Positions 7,741 to 15,451 of a DNA stretch of 20,587 bases are shown piece by piece (position 1 is the stretch's first letter; every line of letters starts with the position of its first letter). The stretch comes from JBGTGG01 sp964398945 (GTDB lineage: Bacteria; Bacteroidota; Bacteroidia; Cytophagales; Cyclobacteriaceae): the NCBI GenBank assembly GCA_964398945.1, contig CAYNOT010000034.1, positions 1-20,587 of the forward strand. The letters are read 5' to 3'. The translations under genes were made by a program, and so were the position numbers. The notes under the pieces are model-generated. The model saw only the letters and a list, made by a program, of their open reading frames with translations. It did not search any database and was not told the origin of the DNA.

Positions 7741-9420
7741 ATGAAAAAAATTATTCTACTCGCCCTTCTGGCATCCTTTCTCAACAGTTGCAAACAAGAA
7801 AAATACGACATCATCATCCGCAACGGAACGGTCTATGATGGCTCCGGCAACGCACCCGTCACTACCGACATCGGGATCAATGCGGATACTATCGCCATCA
7901 TTGGTGATCTGTCAAAAGCAATCGGTACAAAAGAAATCGATGCGACCGGATTGGCAGTCGCTCCAGGTTTTATCAATATGCTGAGTTGGGCTACCGAAAG
8001 TTTGATTGTTGATGGGAAATCACAAGGCGATATCCGGCAAGGCGTAACATTGGAAGTTTTCGGTGAAGGCTGGTCGATGGGGCCGCTAAACGATGCCATG
8101 AAAGAAGAGATGAAATCCTCTATGCACGACTATACTTTTGAAATCGACTGGACAACGCTGGGTGAATATTTGAAGTCGTTGGAACGGAGAGGAACATCAA
8201 CCAACGTTGCTTCCTTCATGGGCGCCACCACTGCTCGCATCCATGAAATTGGTTACGAAAACCGTGCTCCCACTGCGGAAGAATTGGAACGGATGAAAGC
8301 ATTGGTAAAACAAGCCATGGAAGAAGGCGCGATGGGCATTGGCGCGTCCTTGATTTATGCCCCGGCAAGTTATTCCTCCACCGAAGAATTAATTGAATTA
8401 TGCAAAGTAGCTTCTGAATATGGAGGCATGTACATCACCCACATGCGCAGTGAAGGCGATCAGATTTTCAAAGCCGTGGATGAAACCATTCGCATTTCAA
8501 AAGAAGCTAATATCCCTGCCGAGATTTATCATTTAAAAATGGCAGGTAAAACAAATTGGAACAAACTCGATTCGGTAGTGGCCATGATTGACAAGGCCCG
8601 CAGCGAAGGCCATCGCATCACTACCGATATGTACAATTATGTTGCGGGTGCCACCGGGCTTGATGCATCGATGCCCACGTGGGTACAGGAGGGCGGTATG
8701 AACGACTGGATAAAAAGATTGCGTGACCCGGCTATTCGTAAAAAGGTAATTACAGAAATGAAAACGCCTTCGGATCAATGGGAAAACCTGATGCTCGGTG
8801 CAGGTTCGCCAGAAAATATTTTGATAATCGGTTTTGCAAAAGACTCCCTTAAAAATTTATACATGGGCAAAACCTTGGGCGGGATTGCCAAGCTTCATGG
8901 AAAATCACCGGAAGAAACCGCCATTGATTTGGTGATCACCGACAGTACGCGCATTGAAACGGTTTATTTCTTGATGGATGAAGACAATGTAAAACGGCAG
9001 ATCGCACTTCCGTACATGAGTTTTGGTTCTGATGCCAGCTCGATGGCACCGGAAGGTGTATTCTTAAAAAGCAGCAACCACCCACGCGCCTATGGAAATT
9101 TTGCGCGATTGCTGGGAAAATATGTGCGCGATGAAAAAGTAATCCCATTGGAAGAAGCAATACGAAAATTGTCTGCGCTTCCAGCCGGTAATTTAGGAAT
9201 CAAAAAACGAGGCATGTTAAAGATTGGAAACTATGCCGATGTTGTGATGTTTGATCCGGAAAAAATACAAGACCATGCCACCTTCGAAAAACCGCATCAA
9301 TATGCTACAGGGATGATGTTTGTATTGGTGAATGGAACGGTTGTCCTTGAAAACGGGGAACACACCGGGGCCAAACCGGGCAGAGTGGTACGGGGACCGG
9401 GATGGGGGAAAAATGATTAG
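7741..9420 (+). CDS. D-aminoacylase-like amidohydrolase lipoprotein, second paralog (HxH-less)
   Basis: 559 residues from the ATG at 7741, which gives a lipoprotein signal with lipobox L-N-S-C17; an in-frame ATG five codons earlier would only add MYLIL. It is a clear paralog of the 3848-5491 product: in the 42-residue block from APGFIN through the FGEGW segment, 32 positions are identical. Retained active-site residues are H234 (THMR), H264 (YHLK), D431 (FGSDASS) and HPRAYG (447-452). As in the sister protein, the HxH positions are L81 and W83, and the Cys-containing GNCGFS segment is replaced by G-E109-G-W-S. It keeps two stretches that are shortened in the sister (about 117-135 and 341-356), so this copy may be closer to the ancestral form. 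Function is probably hydrolysis of an N-acylated D-residue or a related cyclic amide in the periplasm; substrate unknown. Its stop codon abuts a heptad array. Confidence 0.9.
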   Translation: MKKIILLALLASFLNSCKQEKYDIIIRNGTVYDGSGNAPVTTDIGINADTIAIIGDLSKAIGTKEIDATGLAVAPGFINMLSWATESLIVDGKSQGDIRQGVTLEVFGEGWSMGPLNDAMKEEMKSSMHDYTFEIDWTTLGEYLKSLERRGTSTNVASFMGATTARIHEIGYENRAPTAEELERMKALVKQAMEEGAMGIGASLIYAPASYSSTEELIELCKVASEYGGMYITHMRSEGDQIFKAVDETIRISKEANIPAEIYHLKMAGKTNWNKLDSVVAMIDKARSEGHRITTDMYNYVAGATGLDASMPTWVQEGGMNDWIKRLRDPAIRKKVITEMKTPSDQWENLMLGAGSPENILIIGFAKDSLKNLYMGKTLGGIAKLHGKSPEETAIDLVITDSTRIETVYFLMDEDNVKRQIALPYMSFGSDASSMAPEGVFLKSSNHPRAYGNFARLLGKYVRDEKVIPLEEAIRKLSALPAGNLGIKKRGMLKIGNYADVVMFDPEKIQDHATFEKPHQYATGMMFVLVNGTVVLENGEHTGAKPGRVVRGPGWGKND

Positions 9421-9483
9421 TTATGAGTTAAGAGTTAGGGATTATGGGTTATGAGTTTAGGGGTTCTGAATTATGAATATGGG
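9421..9483 (+). repeat. Degenerate heptanucleotide repeat array before the DUF1287 gene
   Basis: Starting at the base after the stop of the second amidohydrolase gene, the sequence splits into 7-mers: TTATGAG, TTAAGAG, TTAGGGA, TTATGGG, TTATGAG, TTTAGGG, GTTCTGA, ATTATGA, ATATGGG. The first six fit TTANGRG closely and the last three are weaker. The start codon of the next gene (ATG at 9473) lies inside the eighth unit. The TTATnAG word is shared with the beginning of the array at 3735. Confidence 0.75.
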
Positions 9484-10057
9484 AAGATGGATTTTGATTA
9501 TTTTTTGTCTATGCAGCAACCTGGTTTACGCACAACCGTCTTTTGAATCCAACCTTTCAGCAGCTGCCATCACATTAACCAATGATCGTGTAACCTACGA
9601 TCCCTCCTACTTCTCAATCGCTTATCCCAATGGTGATGTTCCTTCCGATAAAGGAGTTTGCACTGATGTTGTTATTCGTGCCTATCGGAAAGTCGGTATT
9701 GATTTGCAAAAAGAAGTTCACGAAGACATGGTTAAAAATTTTTCGCGCTATCCTAAAATCTGGGGATTGACCAAAACCGATAAAAATATTGACCACCGCA
9801 GGGTACCCAACCTGATGGCTTTCTTTTCCCGCTGTGGAAAAACAAAACCGATATCTGACAACCCAGCGGATTATGTGCCTGGTGATATTGTCTGTTGGAA
9901 TTTAGGTGGCGCCATCACACACATCGGTATTGTGGTCGACAAAAAATCCGATAACGGAAAGCGCTATTTAATAGTCCACAACATTGGTGGCGGACAAGTA
10001 CTCGCAGACTGTCTTTTTGAATACAAAATTATTGGCCATTATACATTCACCCAATAA
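9473..10057 (+). CDS. Secreted DUF1287 protein with NlpC/P60-like Cys-His-His residues
   Basis: 194 residues with a signal peptide (GRWILIIFCLCSNLVYAQ; likely cleavage after A20). The mature part matches the DUF1287 family: DRVTYDPSYFSIAYPNGDVP (38-57), GVCTDVVIRAYR with C63, DHRRVPNL (107-114), PGDIVCWNL with D138, THIGIV with H150, and VHNIGGG with H169. The Cys followed by two His in this order is the layout of papain-like NlpC/P60 amidases, so a cell-wall peptide amidase or peptidase role is plausible; the family has no settled function that I know. The ATG at 9473 lies within the heptad array; an ATG two codons later (9479) would give the same signal. It is 52 bases downstream of an amidohydrolase gene and probably co-transcribed with it. 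Confidence 0.85.
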   Translation: MNMGRWILIIFCLCSNLVYAQPSFESNLSAAAITLTNDRVTYDPSYFSIAYPNGDVPSDKGVCTDVVIRAYRKVGIDLQKEVHEDMVKNFSRYPKIWGLTKTDKNIDHRRVPNLMAFFSRCGKTKPISDNPADYVPGDIVCWNLGGAITHIGIVVDKKSDNGKRYLIVHNIGGGQVLADCLFEYKIIGHYTFTQ

Positions 10058-10233
10058 TTTATTTGAAAGCAATCATATATAGTGAAAGGGGTTTCCGTAT
10101 TCAAAAAGCAGTATTCCCCAATAGTACTTTGTGGGTTACAGATAGATCGCTTGGACATTACAACCTTTATTACAATTACCACAACTTTTTGAACAAATCA
10201 AATCTTCTGGCTGTTGCTTCCGTATACTCAACC

Positions 10234-10962
10234 ATGGAAATCCTACAACAGCCTTCCATTTACATTTTGGGAATTCGCATCGATGAACCAATGACAACCT
10301 TTACCGATTTAATTGTTTCGTTTGTCTGTTTCTATGCATTCTACAAACTTTCAAAAAAGAACCTTCCCGGACGTACACAGTTTTTCTTTAAATATTATTT
10401 TCTTCTTATGGGGATCGCCACCGGGATTGGTGGGCTGATCGGACACGGTTTTTTGTACCTGTTCAGTTTTAGCTGGAAACTCCCCGGATGGATCACCAGT
10501 ATGATTTCGGTGGCGTTGATTGAGCGTTCTGCCATCCAACATGCCAAGCCATTTATCAAACCTGGAGTAGGAAAAACTTTTTTGGCAATCAATGTTATCG
10601 AATTGATTATCATCATGGCCATTACGATGGCTACATTAAATTTCAAGTGGGTTGAATTCCATTCCGGCTATGGTTTGCTGGCAATTGTTGCCCCTTTTCA
10701 TTTGTGGGTCTATTATAAAACCCGCGATCGCGGAAGTTTGTTTGTGCTCGGTGGTGTTGCGTTGGCATCCCTGGCCGCATTGTTCTATATGAATCAAATA
10801 TCGTTGCACACCTGGTTCAATTATCTTGATATCAGCCATACGGTAATGGCCATCGCTGCCTATGTATTCTACTTAGGTGCAGAAAACCTTGGTAACAGGG
10901 AAGTGCCCATCTCAAATAAACGGTACAATATCCTTTCCTATAGTCTGGAAAAGAACAAATAG
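10234..10962 (+). CDS. Polytopic membrane protein of unknown function (DUF6962-like)
   Basis: 242 residues from the ATG at 10234, with about seven membrane spans (roughly 24-39, 54-78, 84-99, 113-136, 146-161, 168-186, 199-216). It resembles Bacteroidota proteins labelled DUF6962, recalled rather than searched. Histidines recur near span ends (H71, H143, H156, H192, H202) and could bind metal, but I see no complete known motif. The frame is open back to a TTG at 10063, but those 57 codons look like spacer: they lack hydrophobic spans and encode mixed polar residues, and MEILQQPSIYI is a more natural start. The 176-base spacer before it holds no exact TAnnTTTG box. It precedes the PadR/permease unit on the same strand, separated by 87 bases. 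Confidence 0.75.
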   Translation: MEILQQPSIYILGIRIDEPMTTFTDLIVSFVCFYAFYKLSKKNLPGRTQFFFKYYFLLMGIATGIGGLIGHGFLYLFSFSWKLPGWITSMISVALIERSAIQHAKPFIKPGVGKTFLAINVIELIIIMAITMATLNFKWVEFHSGYGLLAIVAPFHLWVYYKTRDRGSLFVLGGVALASLAALFYMNQISLHTWFNYLDISHTVMAIAAYVFYLGAENLGNREVPISNKRYNILSYSLEKNK

Positions 10963-11019
10963 CGTTTTAGTAATTTTATTTTACAACCGGTGCAACCCGA
11001 AACGGCAACAAGCCGTCTA

Positions 11020-11040
11020 ATACATAAGACTTTTATGTAT
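11020..11040. promoter_or_regulatory. Inverted repeat before padR, candidate operator
   Basis: ATACATAA-GACTT-TTATGTAT is a perfect 8-bp inverted repeat with a five-base centre, ending 9 bases before the PadR start at 11050. PadR-family regulators usually bind dyads built of ATGT/ACAT half-sites and repress their own operon. Here the half-sites are ACAT (22-25 of this block) and ATGT, the reverse order of the classic ATGT-N8-ACAT site. An alternative start (ATG at 11035) would lie inside the repeat. Confidence 0.5.
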
Positions 11041-11049
11041 CCATCAATT

Positions 11050-11385
11050 ATGCATTCACCTGAACTCCTGAAAGGGACCCTCCAGACCATTTTATTAAAA
11101 ATCCTGAAAGACCATGGGAGTATGTATGGATACGAAATCACGCAGCGCGTAAAAGAACTATCGGCTGACCGGATCATGCTGACCGAAGGAGCGTTATATC
11201 CCACACTTCACAAACTGGAAGCAGAAGGAATGTTAAAAACGGAAGTGGTAAAAATCGGCAAGCGTGTCCGGAAATATTATGCCCTTACCCCTACCGGAAA
11301 AACCCTTGTAAAAGAACGTGTAACCGAATTCGTTGAATTCATTCACACCATGTCAACAGTGCTCAATGTAGAATTGGCAAAATGA
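11050..11385 (+). CDS. PadR-family transcriptional regulator
   Basis: Small winged-helix repressor, 111 residues. Family marks: ELLKGTLQTILLKIL (5-19), GSMYGYEI (23-30), the recognition region LTEGALYPTLHKLEAEGML (44-62), and the wing with RKYYALTPTGK (74-84). A C-terminal helix for dimerisation follows. I chose the ATG at 11050 because PadR proteins of this type begin a few residues before ELLKGTL; ATG 11035 (five codons earlier) and a GTG at 10990 are alternatives. Its TGA overlaps the ATG of the permease gene (ATGA), so the two are translationally coupled. This repressor-permease pairing is common in Cytophagales. The dyad at 11020-11040 is a likely self-regulatory site. The inducing ligand is unknown. 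Confidence 0.93.
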   Translation: MHSPELLKGTLQTILLKILKDHGSMYGYEITQRVKELSADRIMLTEGALYPTLHKLEAEGMLKTEVVKIGKRVRKYYALTPTGKTLVKERVTEFVEFIHTMSTVLNVELAK

Positions 11386-14081
11386 GTTTGCTCACCGATC
11401 AACATATTGATTTCATTATTAAAGACCTCAACTATCGCGGCATCGTTCATGATGGACTGCAAGAAGAGTTGGTTGATCACATTGCTTCTTCCATTGAAAC
11501 TGAAATGGAAAAAGGCATTCGCTTTTTGGAAGCCTATCATACCGTGCTCAAACAATTCGGCCATACTTCCGGACTTCGTAAAACACAATACCAAACACTT
11601 TCATTCGAAAATTCAAAAACCAGGATTATGTTAAAAAATTATTTTCTAATCGCTATTCGCAACCTGCGCAAGCATAGTTTTTATTCCGCTGTCAATGTTG
11701 TAGGGCTTTCGATCGGGATAAGTATTTGTATGATCATCGCTTTGTTTGTTTTGAACGAATTAAAGTACGATAAACATCACGCGCATTTTGACCGGATATA
11801 CCGTATCCATGCAGATATTATGTTTGGGGGAAACCACTGGGATATGATACAAGCACCAGCCCCAATGGCAGCAACATTGGCAACCGAATTCCCCGAAGTG
11901 GAAGCCGCTGTGCGCTTTCGCCAACGCGGTTCCTATCTAATAAAGCGGGAAGTAGAAAATATCAAAGAGGATAAAGTGGTCTGGGCAGATAAGGATTTCT
12001 TTAAAATCTTTACAGTTCCGGTACTTTCGGGAAATCCCGATGAAGCATTGGCAGAACCCAATTCAATTGCCATTAGTAAATCGCTTGCCGACAAGTTTTT
12101 CCAAAACGAAGAAGCGGTTGGGCAAACACTTATCCTGAACAATAAAGAATCCGTAAAAGTGACAGCGGTATTTGAAGATATGCCTGCTACCAGTCATTTT
12201 CATTTTAACCTGCTCATTGCGATGGCTGGATTGGAAGAAGCAAAATCCCCAATGTGGTTGAGCAATAATTTTCCAACGTATTTGTTGCTACGGGAAGGTG
12301 CTGACCCGGGCGCAATGAATGATAAACTTGAAAAACTTATCGAGACCCACATGATGCCCCAGGCAGCACAGTTCCTGGGTGACGATTTTTCTGAAGAAAA
12401 ATTTGCGGCTGCAGGAAATAAAATAGCATACACCGTTCAGCCACTTGCCGATGTCCATCTAAAAAGTTCGTTGCTGGGTGAATTCGAACCCAACTTCGAT
12501 ATTTCGTATGTGTATTTGTTTGTTGCGATTGCACTTTTTATCCTCCTGATAGCGGGTATAAATTTTATGAACCTGTCAACCGCGCGCTCCGCGAATCGTG
12601 CGAAAGAAGTAGGCGTGCGCAAAGTAATGGGTTCTTTACGGGGCCATCTCATGCGTCAATTCCTGACAGAGTCCATTCTGCTCAGCATCCTGTCCTTTAT
12701 CATTGCGGTGGGTATTGCATACTTGCTGTTGCCCGTTTTCAATAATCTTTCAGCACGGGAACTATTCATTCCATTCAAATCACCTTTAGTTTATGGTGCT
12801 CTTTTTTCTGGTGCAATCGTGATTGGTTTCCTGGCCGGGATTTATCCCTCCTTTTTTCTTTCTGCATACAAACCAGTAAATGTGTTGAAAGGAAATGTTT
12901 CGCTCGGCATGAAAAGTGGGGTGATCAGAAGTTCATTGGTGGTCTTTCAATTTATGATCTCCATTTTTTTGGTGGTAGGAACGGTTGCTGTGTACATGCA
13001 ATTGAACTACATCCAAAACAAGAAAATCGGTTTCAATAAAGAGCAAGTGATTGAAGTGCATGATGCGTATGCATTGGGGGATAACCAGGTAACCTACAAA
13101 GATGAATTACTAAAAAATAGTTTTATTGAGAACGCTACCATTACCGGGTACTTGCCGGTGAGTGGTGGCTGGCGAAGTGATTCGCCCTGGTGGGCAGAAG
13201 GAAAAGGTGCTACACAGGAAAACATGGTGAGCCTTCAGAACTGGCATGCCGACCATGATTATATAAAAACGATGGGAATGAACATTGTCGAGGGGCGGGA
13301 TTTTTCGAAAGATTTCCCATCCGACTCTACCGCTGTTATTTTAAACGAAGCAGCAGCGTTTGCATTTTTTGCCGATGAAGACCCCCTCGGAAAAAATATA
13401 AACACTTTTGGTGAAGGCCCTGATGGCGGAATAGACAAAGGGAACCTGAAAAGATTAAGAGTGATCGGAGTAGTCGAAAATTTTCATTTCGAATCATTGA
13501 AAGAAAACATTAGCCCGGTCATGATTTACTTATCAAAATGGCCGAGTGGTGGTCTACTTTTTCGCTTTCAAGCTGGAAGCACACAAGAAGTAATCACAAC
13601 ATTAGAATCAAAGTGGCGAGAGCTGGCACCGGGACAACCTTTTTCATATACTTTTTTAGATGAAAGTTTCGGGAAAATGTACTCAGCAGAAACACGCTTA
13701 GGAACCATCTTCGGGATCTTCGCGGCAGTGGCCATTGTGATTGCCTGTCTTGGATTGTTTGCCCTGACAGCTTTTACAGCTGAACAACGCACGAAAGAAA
13801 TCGGCATCCGCAAAGTATTAGGTGCAAGTGTCTCCGGAATTGTATTGATGCTCTCCAAAGATTTCGGAAAACTGGTATTGATTGCCTTTGTACTGGCCAT
13901 TCCATTTGCCTGGTGGGGAATCCAAAAATGGTTGGAGGCCTATCAATACAAGGTAGAGATTGGTTGGTGGGTCTATGCCCTTTCGGGGATAGCTGCTTTT
14001 CTGGTGGCGTGGCTCACGATGAGCTATCAAAGTATCCGAGCCGCGATTTCCAATCCGGTGAATTCGTTGCGGAGCGAGTAA
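11382..14081 (+). CDS. ABC transporter permease, MacB/FtsX type, two modules with N-terminal prefix domain
   Basis: 899 residues. Residues 1-75 form a soluble helical prefix found in PadR-linked permeases of Bacteroidota (HIDFIIKDLNYRG, then LQEELVDHIASSIETEM). The usual stand-alone permease start, MLKNYFLIAIRNLRKH, follows at M83. Each half has one span, a periplasmic MacB-type domain and an FtsX domain: first span about 100-122, FtsX block from about 374 (NLSTARSANRAKEVGVRKVMGS); second-half span about 513-535, FtsX block from about 775 (FTAEQRTKEIGIRKVLGAS). The two EVGVRKVMG/EIGIRKVLG segments are the coupling motifs that contact the ATPase. No ATP-binding subunit is encoded nearby, so it must use an ATPase from elsewhere. 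Likely roles are antimicrobial-peptide or toxic-compound export, or mechanotransmission as in MacB; the substrate is unknown. It ends at a strong hairpin. Confidence 0.92.
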   Translation: MSLLTDQHIDFIIKDLNYRGIVHDGLQEELVDHIASSIETEMEKGIRFLEAYHTVLKQFGHTSGLRKTQYQTLSFENSKTRIMLKNYFLIAIRNLRKHSFYSAVNVVGLSIGISICMIIALFVLNELKYDKHHAHFDRIYRIHADIMFGGNHWDMIQAPAPMAATLATEFPEVEAAVRFRQRGSYLIKREVENIKEDKVVWADKDFFKIFTVPVLSGNPDEALAEPNSIAISKSLADKFFQNEEAVGQTLILNNKESVKVTAVFEDMPATSHFHFNLLIAMAGLEEAKSPMWLSNNFPTYLLLREGADPGAMNDKLEKLIETHMMPQAAQFLGDDFSEEKFAAAGNKIAYTVQPLADVHLKSSLLGEFEPNFDISYVYLFVAIALFILLIAGINFMNLSTARSANRAKEVGVRKVMGSLRGHLMRQFLTESILLSILSFIIAVGIAYLLLPVFNNLSARELFIPFKSPLVYGALFSGAIVIGFLAGIYPSFFLSAYKPVNVLKGNVSLGMKSGVIRSSLVVFQFMISIFLVVGTVAVYMQLNYIQNKKIGFNKEQVIEVHDAYALGDNQVTYKDELLKNSFIENATITGYLPVSGGWRSDSPWWAEGKGATQENMVSLQNWHADHDYIKTMGMNIVEGRDFSKDFPSDSTAVILNEAAAFAFFADEDPLGKNINTFGEGPDGGIDKGNLKRLRVIGVVENFHFESLKENISPVMIYLSKWPSGGLLFRFQAGSTQEVITTLESKWRELAPGQPFSYTFLDESFGKMYSAETRLGTIFGIFAAVAIVIACLGLFALTAFTAEQRTKEIGIRKVLGASVSGIVLMLSKDFGKLVLIAFVLAIPFAWWGIQKWLEAYQYKVEIGWWVYALSGIAAFLVAWLTMSYQSIRAAISNPVNSLRSE

Positions 14082-14101
14082 CCTTCCACACCTTCAATTG
14101 C

Positions 14102-14143
14102 AAAATAAAACAGGAAGCCCGTTTATGCTTCCTGTTTTATTTT
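14102..14143. terminator. Strong bidirectional hairpin terminator after the permease gene
   Basis: A perfect 17-bp inverted repeat (14102-14118 with 14127-14143) encloses an eight-base loop. The stem has a GC-containing core (CAGGAAGC/GCTTCCTG) with A-rich left and T-rich right arms, so it works as an intrinsic terminator in either direction. It begins 20 bases after the permease stop and isolates the PadR/permease unit from the next genes. Confidence 0.9.
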
Positions 14144-14185
14144 AACTACTTTTAAGAAAGCATTCAACGTTTTGCCAAAATCATT

Positions 14186-14794
14186 ATGCCTATCCGCATT
14201 CTTTTAGGTTTTCTCCTTTTCGTTATAAGCACGAACGGTCTTGCTCAGGGTTACTTTTTTTCAGGCATGAATCAATGCCGTGTTCGAAATGAAGTCTTAT
14301 CAAATGAAAGTCCGATGTACGGATTGCATATTGGTGGGGGTGTTAATTTTTTTCTAAAAGAAGAACAATCCAAATTTTTTATAAGAGCAGAAACAGGGTT
14401 TATAAAAAAAGGATACAATCAGCAATTACGCGGGCAAAACTTCTATTTCCGTTTTAACTACTGGTCGCTACAGGGTTCTGCCAATTATCTTCTCACACCT
14501 TCCATCTCATTACAGGCCGGAGTTGATTTCGCTATCCTTTTCAACGCCAATTTAAAACGCTGGCAAGAGACCTATACGCTTTATGATATTGGCCTGGTAG
14601 GTGGAGTTGGCTTTTTTGAAAATCGCAAATTCAATCTTTATGCGCGTGCCATCTACGGGTTGACCCCTATGATCAAATATCACAACATTGATAGCATGGG
14701 TAACTTTCATGGAGAACTTAAAGATTTACGTAACCTCTCTATTTTAATGGGCATCAGATTTAAAATCAATGAAAAAAAGATATACATCAAATAG
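14186..14794 (+). CDS. Predicted outer-membrane beta-barrel protein
   Basis: 202 residues with a type I signal peptide (MPIRILLGFLLFVISTNGLAQ). The mature part shows alternating aromatic/hydrophobic strands ending in turns, as in eight-stranded barrels of the PorT/OMP_b-brl type: YGLHIGGGVNFFL, KFFIRAETGFIKKGY, FNYWSLQGSANYLL, ISLQAGVDFAILF, LYDIGLVGGVGFFE, KFNLYARAIYGLTPMI, and LSILMGIRFKI near the end. The protein ends NEKKIYIK rather than in a terminal aromatic residue. No specific function can be given. It overlaps the next gene by 26 bases in a different frame, so the two are probably one transcript. It follows a strong terminator, so its promoter should lie in 14144-14185; I found no exact TAnnTTTG box there. 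Confidence 0.8.
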   Translation: MPIRILLGFLLFVISTNGLAQGYFFSGMNQCRVRNEVLSNESPMYGLHIGGGVNFFLKEEQSKFFIRAETGFIKKGYNQQLRGQNFYFRFNYWSLQGSANYLLTPSISLQAGVDFAILFNANLKRWQETYTLYDIGLVGGVGFFENRKFNLYARAIYGLTPMIKYHNIDSMGNFHGELKDLRNLSILMGIRFKINEKKIYIK

Positions 14795-15374
14795 AATAAT
14801 CAGATCGTTATTTTTCTGCACAATGTTGATAGCATGTGATGGCATCTTCATTCCTGATCCCATTGATCCCCACCTTCCCAAGTATACAGAAACAGGAAAT
14901 CGTGTTGCGGGAGCGATACTAAATGAAAAAATTTGGAAATCACACGTTCGCTTTTCCTGGGGCGGTGCCAATGATGCCCCACACATCAATTACTATTCCC
15001 ATCAGGATAGTCTGGTGATAACTTTTACTGGCCAAAAAAGGGGGGAAGATTTCAATACGTATATTGTTTTTAGCCTACTAAATACCGGAGTTAGCAACGT
15101 TGAAGATTTACGCCAACTCAACGATAAAAAATTTGATTTGGGCAGTCCAAACTATGGTGGTTATATTCTTAGCCAAGGGAATTACGACTGCATAACCAGT
15201 GGAATGGGGCAAGTATATTTTAGGTCTGTAAAATATAGTGACAATAATGACAATAAAAGAAGTATTATTCTATCGGGCACATTTGGTTTTGATGTTGAAG
15301 ATCCAGTATGCGGAAAAACCTCTGTCCGCTATGGAAGGTTTGACTACAGCATTTCCAATCTTTATTACAACTAA
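14769..15374 (+). CDS. Small Bacteroidota lipoprotein of unknown function
   Basis: 201 residues with a lipoprotein signal (lipobox L-I-A-C23) and Asp just after the Cys. The mature protein starts with a short PDPIDPHLPKY linker and the GAILNEKIWKS segment (GxxLNxxxW), then strand-rich sequence ending with GTFGFDVED, CGKTSVRYGRFDYSI. This resembles small lipoproteins such as DUF6252 members, in which a 'G..NG..W.A' opening and a 'GRFD' closing strand recur; the assignment is from memory. It overlaps the beta-barrel gene by 26 bases, so it may be a surface or periplasmic partner of that barrel. No terminator is visible after its stop codon. Confidence 0.78.
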   Translation: MKKRYTSNRIIRSLFFCTMLIACDGIFIPDPIDPHLPKYTETGNRVAGAILNEKIWKSHVRFSWGGANDAPHINYYSHQDSLVITFTGQKRGEDFNTYIVFSLLNTGVSNVEDLRQLNDKKFDLGSPNYGGYILSQGNYDCITSGMGQVYFRSVKYSDNNDNKRSIILSGTFGFDVEDPVCGKTSVRYGRFDYSISNLYYN

Positions 15375-15451
15375 TACTCCAAGCCGTAATTTAAGGTGTC
15401 CAATTTCAAATTCAATCCAAGTTTATTTAATTTTCCTTTACAAATTTTGAT

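Noticed and set aside
10063..10233. TTG-initiated extension of the polytopic membrane protein
   Set aside because: The added residues look like translated spacer; the ATG at 10234 leads directly into the membrane-protein sequence.
11002..11016. ACGGC-AACAA-GCCGT hairpin after the polytopic membrane-protein gene
   Set aside because: Only 5 bp with no T-run on either strand, so I do not call it a terminator.
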